This document shows, piece after piece, positions 1 to 5,059 of a DNA stretch of 6,297 bases; position 1 is the first letter of the stretch, and every line of letters begins with the position of its first letter. The position numbers and the translations under genes were made by a program. The notes beneath the pieces were generated by a model. It was not told where the DNA came from. It worked only from the letters and a program-made list of their open reading frames with translations, and did no database searches. The stretch is taken from NCBI GenBank assembly GCA_028871235.1, contig JAGWNO010000117.1, forward strand, positions 1 through 6,297, read 5' to 3'. Source of the stretch: Gammaproteobacteria bacterium. Lineage in GTDB: Bacteria; Pseudomonadota; Gammaproteobacteria; Natronospirales; REEB76.

Positions 1-241
1 ACGCGTATTTGATGCCGAGTTCCTGCACACGGCGGGTCACGGCGGCGGATTCGCGCCCGGAGATCACCGCCACCTGGATGCCGTGCTTGAGCAGCATCTT
101 GATGCCATGGCCGTCACGAGTGTGGAAGGCTTTCAGTTCCGCGCCGTCGCTGCCGTAGTACAGCCGGCCGTCAGTGAACACGCCATCGACGTCGAATACA
201 ACCAGGCGCACACGCGCAGCCAGTTCGCGGATGCGGGCCAT
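1..241 (-). CDS. kdsC: 3-deoxy-D-manno-octulosonate 8-phosphate (Kdo8P) phosphatase, N-terminal part
   Basis: KdsC is a cytoplasmic HAD-superfamily phosphatase that hydrolyses Kdo-8-phosphate to Kdo and phosphate, the last step before CMP-Kdo activation for LPS inner core synthesis. Only the first 80 codons lie in the window; the family is usually about 170-190 residues, so the C-terminal half is beyond the left edge. Translation from the ATG at 241-239 shows HAD motif I as FDVDGVFTDG, with the nucleophile and acid/base Asp at residues 17 and 19. The family-typical FHTRDGHGIKML stretch follows at about 39-50, and motif II as VISGRES with Ser61. The ATG lies one base after the kdsD stop, so the two genes are almost certainly co-transcribed and translationally coupled. 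The lpt genes usually follow, but this cannot be seen here. Identity is clear from the motifs and the kdsD partner. Confidence 0.94.
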   Translation of the reverse strand, partial: MARIRELAARVRLVVFDVDGVFTDGRLYYGSDGAELKAFHTRDGHGIKMLLKHGIQVAVISGRESAAVTRRVQELGIKYA

Positions 242-242
242 G

Positions 243-1226
243 TCACACCACGCCGGCGCGCAACAGGTCATGCATGTTGAGCGCACCGATGAGTTTGCGC
301 TGTTCGTCCACCACCAGCAGGGCATTGAACTTGCGACTCTCCATCAGATGCAGCGCTTCGCCGGCGAGGATCTCCGGCAGCACCGTCGTGCAGCTGCGCG
401 TCATGACCTCGTCGATCTTGGCGCGGTGCACGTCGATCTGTTTGTCGAGGGCACGACGCAGATCGCCGTCGGTGAAGATGCCGGCCACATGCCTGTGCCT
501 GTCCACGATGGCGGTAACGCCGAGCCCCTTGCGGGTCATTTCCAGCAGCGCTGCGCTGAGCGCTGCGCCCTCCGGTACAGCAGGCACACCCTCGCCGCTG
601 TGCATGATGTCGGCCACGCGCAGCAACAGACGCCGGCCAAGACTGCCGCCGGGATGGGAACGGGCGAAGTCCTCTTCGGTGAAGCCGCGCGCCGACAGCA
701 GCGCCACCGCCAGTGCATCGCCCATGGCCAGCGCCGCGGTGGTGCTGGCTGTGGGTGCGAGATTGAGCGGGCAGGCTTCCTGCGCCACGGATACATCCAG
801 ATTCACATTAGCGGCTTTCGCGAGTGTGGAGTTTGGCTGGCCGGTGAAGGTGATGAGCGTGACACCCAGCCGCTTGATGAGCGGCAGGATAGTGATGAGT
901 TCACTGGTCTCGCCGGAGTTGGACAGCGCCAGCACCACATCCTCGCCGGTGACCATGCCGAGATCGCCGTGGCTGGCCTCGCCGGGGTGCACATAGAAGG
1001 CCGGCGTGCCGGTGCTGGCCAGGGTGGCGGCTATCTTGTTGGCCACGTGCCCGGATTTGCCCATGCCCATCACCACCACGCGTCCGCGGCAGGCGAGCAG
1101 CAGGCGGCAGGCCGCGGCGAAGTGCTCGTCGAGGCGCGGGCCGAGCGCCGTGACCGCTGCCGCCTCGGTATCCAGAACCTGACGCGCGAGACGGAGCAGG
1201 GTGGCGGTGTCGTCGGTCCTGTTCAT
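243..1226 (-). CDS. kdsD: D-arabinose 5-phosphate isomerase (SIS domain plus two CBS domains)
   Basis: KdsD interconverts ribulose-5-phosphate and arabinose-5-phosphate, supplying the substrate for Kdo-8-phosphate synthase in LPS synthesis; it is cytoplasmic. The 327-residue length matches the family (E. coli 328). The SIS domain covers about residues 40-180, with GMGKSGH (Lys57), the HPGEASHGDLGM segment (His86), SNSGETSE (residues 102-109), Glu150 and SHPGGSLGRRL (His191); Lys57, Glu150 and His191 match positions reported as functionally important in E. coli KdsD. Two CBS repeats follow, about 205-265 and 272-327, each ending in a typical DGDLRR or MHDLLR motif. The ATG at 1226 has a modest AGG nine bases upstream. 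The gene is first in a minus-strand unit, with kdsC one base after its stop, and faces away from ibaG. A GutQ-type paralogue is possible from sequence alone, but the adjacent kdsC supports KdsD. Confidence 0.96.
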   Translation of the reverse strand: MNRTDDTATLLRLARQVLDTEAAAVTALGPRLDEHFAAACRLLLACRGRVVVMGMGKSGHVANKIAATLASTGTPAFYVHPGEASHGDLGMVTGEDVVLALSNSGETSELITILPLIKRLGVTLITFTGQPNSTLAKAANVNLDVSVAQEACPLNLAPTASTTAALAMGDALAVALLSARGFTEEDFARSHPGGSLGRRLLLRVADIMHSGEGVPAVPEGAALSAALLEMTRKGLGVTAIVDRHRHVAGIFTDGDLRRALDKQIDVHRAKIDEVMTRSCTTVLPEILAGEALHLMESRKFNALLVVDEQRKLIGALNMHDLLRAGVV

Positions 1227-1385
1227 GGTCGTTCGCCTGGAAAGCCGGGCGTGCGGGTGGAGCCGTCATGATACACGTTTTGCGCAGCTGGCCGGCAGCC
1301 GCCGGTTCCGGTGGCACCGGGCAATCGGGTATCATCACTCATAGTATTTAAGTATTCCGTTCTTCGTGTCCCGTGGAGAGCAGCG
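1227..1385. promoter_or_regulatory. Divergent intergenic region between kdsD and ibaG
   Basis: This 159-base gap must hold, or once held, the start signals for kdsD (minus) and ibaG-murA (plus). A 7-base inverted repeat, ATGATAC at 1268-1274 and GTATCAT at 1329-1335, places TATCAT in each outward direction, a plausible pair of -10 elements. TAGTAT at 1342-1347 is another plus-strand option. No convincing -35 hexamer lies 16-18 bases upstream of any of these, so the promoter calls are weak. I see no gene remnant here. Confidence 0.3.
1375..1380 (+). promoter_or_regulatory. Ribosome binding site fixing the ibaG TTG start
   Basis: GGAGAG lies five bases before the TTG at 1386 (seven counted from the GGAG core). 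No ATG or GTG suits the family N-terminus: the upstream in-frame ATG at 1311 would add 25 residues that do not look like BolA proteins. Confidence 0.65.
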
Positions 1386-1631
1386 TTGAACCCCGCCGAC
1401 ATCGAGCGTCTCATCGTCCAGGGGCTGCCCGCCGCGCAGGTCCGCGTACAGAGCGATGATGGTACCCATTTCGAGGCCGTGATCGTATCGCCGGAATTCA
1501 CCGGCAAGCGGCTGCTGGCGCGTCACCAGATGGTGTATGCGACCCTGGGGGAACGCATGGGACGGGAGATCCACGCGCTCAGCCTGCGTACGCTGACGCC
1601 GCAAGAATGGCGTGACGCGCGCGACCCCTAA
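1386..1631 (+). CDS. ibaG: BolA-family protein (IbaG/YrbA-like)
   Basis: This is a small cytoplasmic BolA-family protein. Members form [2Fe-2S]-bridged complexes with monothiol glutaredoxins and are linked to iron-sulfur handling and, for IbaG, envelope and acid stress. From the TTG at 1386 it has 81 residues; E. coli IbaG is 84. The fold is recognisable: an N-terminal helix beginning NPADIERLI, a strand with DDGTHFEAVIVS (24-35), the RHQMVYATLG helix start (46-55), and EIHALSLRTLTPQEW (61-75), in which His63 is the conserved C-terminal histidine of the family. It sits 22 bases before murA on the same strand, the usual bolA-murA arrangement in gammaproteobacteria, so the two are probably one transcript. 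The mla genes that commonly precede it are absent. The assignment to IbaG rather than BolA rests on size and on the murA neighbour. Confidence 0.9.
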   Translation: MNPADIERLIVQGLPAAQVRVQSDDGTHFEAVIVSPEFTGKRLLARHQMVYATLGERMGREIHALSLRTLTPQEWRDARDP

Positions 1632-1641
1632 CAAAAACCCC

Positions 1642-1645
1642 AGGA
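1642..1645 (+). promoter_or_regulatory. Ribosome binding site fixing the murA TTG start
   Basis: AGGA lies eight bases before the TTG at 1654. It supports the TTG over the in-frame ATG at 1612, which lies inside ibaG and would add 14 residues without family similarity. Confidence 0.6.
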
Positions 1646-1653
1646 CAACAGCT

Positions 1654-2913
1654 TTGGACAAACTTCTTATCAGCGGCGGCCGGCCGCTTGAGGGCGAAAT
1701 CCGCATCTCCGGCGCCAAGAACGCCACGCTGCCGATCCTGGCCGCCACCCTGTTGGCGGACGGTCCCATCACCATCGGTAACGTGCCGCATCTGCATGAC
1801 GTAACCACCACCATCGAATTGCTGGGGCGCATGGGGGTAGGCGTCACCATCGACGAACGCATGCGCATCGAGGTAGACCCCAACAGTATCCGCGAGTTCT
1901 ACGCGCCCTACGAACTGGTGAAAACCATGCGCGCCTCCATCCTGGTGCTGGGGCCGCTGGTGACACGCTTCGGTCGCGCCGATGTGTCGCTGCCGGGCGG
2001 CTGTGCCATCGGCACGCGTCCGGTGAATCTGCATATAGCCGGTCTCGAAGCCATGGGCGCGATTATCAAGGTGGAGAATGGCTATATTCGCGCCACCGCG
2101 CAGCGCCTGCGCGGTGCGCGCATCTGCATGGATACCGTATCCGTTACCGGCACCGAGAACATCATGATGGCGGCGACGCTCGCCGATGGCACCACCATCA
2201 TCGAGAATGCCGCACGTGAACCGGAGGTGGTAGATCTGGCCAACTGCCTGAACCAGATGGGTGCCAAAGTCTCGGGCCAGGGCACCGATACCGTCATCAT
2301 CGAGGGAGTGAAGAAGTTGCACGGTACCGTATATGACGTATTGCCGGACCGCATCGAGACCGGCACCTATCTGTGCGCCGGCGCGCTCACCAGTGGTCAT
2401 GTGCGCGTGAAGGACACCAAGCCCGAGCTGCTGGACGCGGTGTTGTCGAAACTGGAGGAAGCCGGTGCCAGGGTGGGCAAGGGCCGCAATTGGATCGAGG
2501 TGGATATGCGCGGACGGCGGCCGCGGGCCGTGGATGTGCGTACCGCGCCCTACCCAGCGTTTCCCACCGACATGCAGGCGCAATTCACCGCCCTCAACGT
2601 GATTGCCGAGGGCACGGGAACCATCACCGAGACGGTATTCGAGAACCGTTTCATGCACGTACTGGAGATGCAGCGCATGGGCGCGGAGGTGCGCCTCGAG
2701 GGCAACACCGCCATCAGCCAGGGCGTGGAGCGGCTCACCGGCGCGCCGGTGATGGCCACCGACCTGCGCGCGTCAGCGAGCTTGGTGTTGGCAGGGCTGG
2801 TGGCGGAGGGCGAGACGGTGGTGGAGCGCATCTACCACATCGACCGCGGCTACGAGACCATCGAGGAGAAATTGGGGCAATTGGGTGCCAAGATCAGGCG
2901 TGTACCTGCGTGA
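1654..2913 (+). CDS. murA: UDP-N-acetylglucosamine 1-carboxyvinyltransferase
   Basis: MurA transfers enolpyruvate from PEP to UDP-GlcNAc, the first committed step of peptidoglycan synthesis, in the cytoplasm; it is the fosfomycin target. From the TTG at 1654 the product is 419 residues, the same length as E. coli MurA, with the typical N-terminus DKLLISGG. Catalytic landmarks are present: SGAKNATLP with Lys22-Asn23; PGGCAIGTRP with Cys117 (the fosfomycin-reactive cysteine, Cys115 in E. coli); FPTDMQAQF with Asp306 (Asp305); and HIDRGYETIEEKL with Arg398 (Arg397). Because the position carries Cys, not Asp, the enzyme should be intrinsically fosfomycin-sensitive (inference). It follows ibaG by 22 bases and probably shares its transcript. 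No hisG follows; the gene instead ends in a 176-base gap before a convergent protease gene. Confidence 0.98.
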   Translation: MDKLLISGGRPLEGEIRISGAKNATLPILAATLLADGPITIGNVPHLHDVTTTIELLGRMGVGVTIDERMRIEVDPNSIREFYAPYELVKTMRASILVLGPLVTRFGRADVSLPGGCAIGTRPVNLHIAGLEAMGAIIKVENGYIRATAQRLRGARICMDTVSVTGTENIMMAATLADGTTIIENAAREPEVVDLANCLNQMGAKVSGQGTDTVIIEGVKKLHGTVYDVLPDRIETGTYLCAGALTSGHVRVKDTKPELLDAVLSKLEEAGARVGKGRNWIEVDMRGRRPRAVDVRTAPYPAFPTDMQAQFTALNVIAEGTGTITETVFENRFMHVLEMQRMGAEVRLEGNTAISQGVERLTGAPVMATDLRASASLVLAGLVAEGETVVERIYHIDRGYETIEEKLGQLGAKIRRVPA

Positions 2914-3089
2914 ACACGGTTCTCGTGCATACCGGCCGTACCACGCTGTACTTAATCCGGTTGTTTTGTCTGATCAGATTTCGCAATTCCCCGTTCCCCT
3001 ATCTGATCGCAAGCGGCTGATTTAGCAGGCTGTTGAAAAACAGCCTGTTAAGCGCCCCAGGGATGGCCTTTTTCCACATCCTGTTAGGT
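2914..3089. other. Intergenic gap between convergent murA and degS-type gene
   Basis: The gap holds no gene and no recognisable remnant of hisG, which commonly follows murA. It contains a perfect 10-base palindrome, TCTGATCAGA, at 2969-2978, whose half TCTGATC recurs at 3002-3008. It also holds a strong hairpin at 3022-3051, and an imperfect inverted copy of the hairpin's left side at about 3071-3090 that ends at the protease stop codon. Confidence 0.6.
3022..3051. terminator. Strong palindrome between convergent genes, possible bidirectional terminator
   Basis: A perfect 9-base stem, CAGGCTGTT at 3026-3034 with AACAGCCTG at 3039-3047, closes a GAAA tetraloop. It extends by four further pairs outward, one of them G-T. 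Its place between two convergent genes fits transcription termination from both sides. It lacks a true T-run on either flank (only TTAA on the right, TTTAG on the left), so classical intrinsic termination would be weak. The GGCTGTTGAAAAA wording also resembles ends of dispersed repeats and insertion sequences, so a REP-like or element-derived origin is an alternative. Confidence 0.45.
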
Positions 3090-4211
3090 TCAGCTGCTGC
3101 GCTGCACCGGGCGCTCCGCCACCGCCACCTTCAGCGTGAACGTCTTGCCGCGGCGCATGCCGGCCAACGTCACCACGGTACCAGGCGCCTTGCTGGCGAT
3201 GCGACTCAGCGCATCACGGCTGTTTTCCACCGCCGCTCCATCGATACTTTCGATGACATCCCCGGGCTGCAGCCCCACCTTGTCCGCGGGGCTGTTGCGC
3301 ACCACGCTGGTGATGACGAAACCCTCTGTGTTCTGCAATCCGAACGCCTGCGCCAGTTCCGGCGTGATGTCTTGCGGCTCCACGCCCAGCCAGCCGCGCA
3401 GCACGCGCCCGTAGGCGATGAGCTGCTGCATCACGCCGCGTGCCAGGTTCACCGGGATGGCAAAGCCGATGCCATTGGAGCCGCCGCTGGATGAGAACAG
3501 CGCGGTGTTGATGCCCACCAGTTTGCCGCGGACGCTCACCAGCGCACCGCCGGAGTTGCCGGGATTGATAGCGGCATCCGTCTGGATAAAATTCTCGAAG
3601 GTGCTCAAGCCCAGCTGACTGCGGCCCAGCGCACTGACGATGCCCAGCGTCACCGTCTGCCCCACGCCGTAGGGGTCGCCTATGGCCAGCACCACGTCGC
3701 CCACCCTGAGGTCGTCCGAGCGGCCCAGTTCGATGGGTTTGAGGTCGGGCAGATCCACCTTGAGCAGCGCCAGATCCGTGTCTGGATCCACCCCCACCAC
3801 CCGCGCCGCCGCTGTGCGGCCGTCGGCCAGGCCTACCTGGATAGCGTCGGCGCCGCTGATGACATGGTAATTAGTGAGTATGTAGCCGTCAGTGCTGATG
3901 ATGACGCCGGAACCGAGGCTGGTCTCAAGCCGGTCGCGCGGCGGCCCGTACTGGTTGCCGAAATAACGCTGCCAGAAGGGGTCGTCCATGAGCGGCCCAG
4001 GTGCCGCTTGCCTGCGGCGCGCGCTGTGTACGTTCACCACCGAAGGCGAGGAGATGGCGACGGCACTGGCGTAGGAATCCACTGCCGGCCGGCCTTTGCC
4101 GCCGGTCAGCAGGCTGGGGCGGAAATACACCACCACGAAAGCGATGGCGAGGCCCACTACCACCGCCTGCAGCAGGAACAACGGCATTCTGGTGAGGGCT
4201 TTCATCGTCAT
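3090..4211 (-). CDS. algW: Membrane-anchored periplasmic serine protease, DegS/AlgW type (HtrA family, one PDZ)
   Basis: DegS/AlgW proteases sense misfolded outer-membrane proteins through the PDZ domain and cut the RseA/MucA anti-sigma factor, starting release of sigma-E/AlgU. The 373-residue product has an N-terminal membrane segment (about 10-30) with a short Arg/Lys-containing cytoplasmic head, a trypsin-like domain (about 95-260) with His116 (TNYHV), Asp146 (DTDLALLKV) and Ser220 (NPGNSGGALV), and one PDZ domain (about 273-365) beginning RGWLGV. One PDZ plus an uncleaved-looking anchor separates it from DegP/DegQ, which have two PDZ domains. The start is ATG at 4211 or ATG at 4205; an in-frame TAG two codons upstream excludes anything earlier, and neither start has a clear Shine-Dalgarno. 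It lies between murA and pet genes, as algW lies near murA in Pseudomonas. A conserved Asn of the family motif IGNP is Asp179 here. The algW symbol is by family type; degS would be equally defensible. Confidence 0.93.
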   Translation of the reverse strand: MTMKALTRMPLFLLQAVVVGLAIAFVVVYFRPSLLTGGKGRPAVDSYASAVAISSPSVVNVHSARRRQAAPGPLMDDPFWQRYFGNQYGPPRDRLETSLGSGVIISTDGYILTNYHVISGADAIQVGLADGRTAAARVVGVDPDTDLALLKVDLPDLKPIELGRSDDLRVGDVVLAIGDPYGVGQTVTLGIVSALGRSQLGLSTFENFIQTDAAINPGNSGGALVSVRGKLVGINTALFSSSGGSNGIGFAIPVNLARGVMQQLIAYGRVLRGWLGVEPQDITPELAQAFGLQNTEGFVITSVVRNSPADKVGLQPGDVIESIDGAAVENSRDALSRIASKAPGTVVTLAGMRRGKTFTLKVAVAERPVQRSS

Positions 4212-4379
4212 AAACTAGCATGCGGCCGCGCAGGCCGTCAGCTGCCGGTCCTTGTACTGGCGGGTCCGTAAGGCCGCTGTGTATAATGCGCCGTCCATTT
4301 TTCCGCCTGGTTTGTCCTGTTGCACGGGACCCGTGGGTTCGTGCATAGCGGTTCATATGAGTTGTCAGGAGAGGGGTGA
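4212..4379. promoter_or_regulatory. Divergent promoter region between protease gene and petABC
   Basis: On the plus strand a consensus -10 hexamer TATAAT lies at 4282-4287, giving an expected transcript start near 4293-4296 and a petA leader of roughly 85 bases. No good -35 lies 17 bases upstream; TTGTAC at 4252-4257 is 24 bases away, too far for a standard spacer. On the minus strand the same A/T-rich spot reads TATACA, a possible -10 for the protease gene, also without a clear -35. Confidence 0.4.
4321..4345 (+). promoter_or_regulatory. Hairpin in the putative petA leader
   Basis: TGCACG at 4321-4326 pairs with CGTGCA at 4340-4345. An inner GACC/GGTT stem (one G-U pair) after a one-base bulge closes a CGTG loop. 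It sits between the candidate TATAAT and the petA Shine-Dalgarno, which begins 22 bases further on. It could stabilise the mRNA 5' end, or as DNA be an operator half-site pair; the sequence does not decide. Confidence 0.35.
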
Positions 4380-5000
4380 ATGAGCGAAGAGATAGACAAG
4401 GCCAGGCGGCATTTTCTCACCGTGGCCACGGTCGTCGCTGGCGCCGTCGGCACGGTCATGGCGGCAGTGCCATTAGTCTCGTCCATGGAACCCAGTGCCC
4501 GCACCAAGGCACTCGGTGGCCCGGTGGACATTGACGTGAGCAAAATCGAACCCGGCAGCGTGGTGAAGGCCAAGTGGCGGCAGAAACCGGTGTGGGTGGT
4601 GCAGCGTTCGCAGCCGACGCTGGCGGAGCTACCCAAAAATGACTCGCTCTTGCGTGATCCAACCTCAGATCAGACGCAACAGCCGCCCTACTGCAAGAAT
4701 GCATGGCGTTCAATCAAACCGGAACTTTTGGTAATCGTTCCCATTTGCACCCACCTGGGGTGCATTCCGCTATACCGGCCTGAGCCAGGCGATCCCGGTC
4801 TTGGCACTACCTGGCCGGGCGGTTTCTTCTGCCCCTGTCATGGTTCCAAGTACGATCTTGCCGGGCGCGTATTTTTTAACGTTCCAGCGCCCCTCAACCT
4901 GCCGGTACCGGTACACCGCTATCTGAACGACAAGGTGCTGCGCATCGGCGAGGACCCCCTCGGCGTGCATTCCAGCTGGACCTCTCCGGAGGTGTGGTGA
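4380..5000 (+). CDS. petA: Ubiquinol-cytochrome c reductase, Rieske iron-sulfur subunit
   Basis: The Rieske subunit of the cytochrome bc1 complex takes one electron from ubiquinol at the Qo site and passes it to cytochrome c1 across the periplasmic face. The 206-residue protein starts with a twin-arginine motif (RRHFLT, residues 9-14) and a hydrophobic segment (about 15-35), as expected of Tat-exported, uncleaved Rieske anchors. The cluster-binding boxes are CTHLGC (123-128) and CPCHGS (151-156): Cys123, His125, Cys151 and His154 bind the [2Fe-2S] cluster, and Cys128 and Cys153 form the supporting disulfide. The intervening QQPPYCKNAWRSIKPE region and the VPAPLNLPVPVHRY segment look beta/gammaproteobacterial. 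The ATG at 4380 is preceded by a strong AGGAGAGGGG at 4367-4376. petB follows after 58 bases, so the two are one operon. The stop codon overlaps the ATG of a tiny reading frame leading to petB. Confidence 0.97.
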   Translation: MSEEIDKARRHFLTVATVVAGAVGTVMAAVPLVSSMEPSARTKALGGPVDIDVSKIEPGSVVKAKWRQKPVWVVQRSQPTLAELPKNDSLLRDPTSDQTQQPPYCKNAWRSIKPELLVIVPICTHLGCIPLYRPEPGDPGLGTTWPGGFFCPCHGSKYDLAGRVFFNVPAPLNLPVPVHRYLNDKVLRIGEDPLGVHSSWTSPEVW

Positions 5001-5059
5001 TGCGGCGCGGCGACGGCGTGCACGGCGGCACGGCTAATATTCATCGGAGGCCCGACTGA
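5000..5059 (+). other. Possible 19-codon coupling ORF bridging petA and petB
   Basis: An ATG at 5000-5002 overlaps the petA stop as TGATG and is preceded by a perfect GGAGGT at 4988-4993, six bases away, inside the last petA codons. The frame runs 19 codons, with a basic, glycine-rich product, and its TGA at 5057-5059 overlaps the petB ATG, again as TGATG. Such a chain would carry ribosomes from petA to petB. The peptide matches nothing I recognise. The arrangement could also be chance, or the relic of an earlier petB start. Confidence 0.25.
5046..5050 (+). promoter_or_regulatory. Ribosome binding site of petB
   Basis: GGAGG lies eight bases before the ATG at 5059, fixing that ATG as the petB start and giving petB its own initiation site besides any coupling to petA. 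Confidence 0.75.

Noticed and set aside
174..1271. Long plus-strand ORF of 365 codons opposite kdsD
   Set aside because: It is antisense to a clearly conserved kdsD, has low-complexity His/Arg/Gly-rich wording typical of GC-rich shadow frames, and matches no family I recognise.
1612..1653. Longer murA start at the ATG at 1612
   Set aside because: It lies within ibaG, adds 14 residues with no family similarity, and lacks a suitable ribosome binding site, while the TTG at 1654 gives the standard 419 residues.
1579..2658. Minus-strand ORF of 359 codons opposite murA
   Set aside because: Shadow frame of murA with no recognisable domains; the murA catalytic residues explain the region.
2373..3020. 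Plus-strand ORF of 215 codons spanning the murA end and the following gap
   Set aside because: Overlaps murA in another frame with Arg/Gly/His-rich shadow composition; its extension into the gap shows no domain and no ribosome binding site for a separate gene.
3061..3081. Second intrinsic terminator with the T-run in GGCCTTTTTCC
   Set aside because: The pairing arms GGATG/CATCC are only five bases and the T-run falls in the loop, not after the stem; the stronger hairpin at 3026-3047 is too far upstream of the T-run to use it.
4252..4287. TTGTAC and TATAAT as a standard promoter pair upstream of petA
   Set aside because: The spacer is 24 bases, too long for sigma-70; only the -10 was kept as a candidate.
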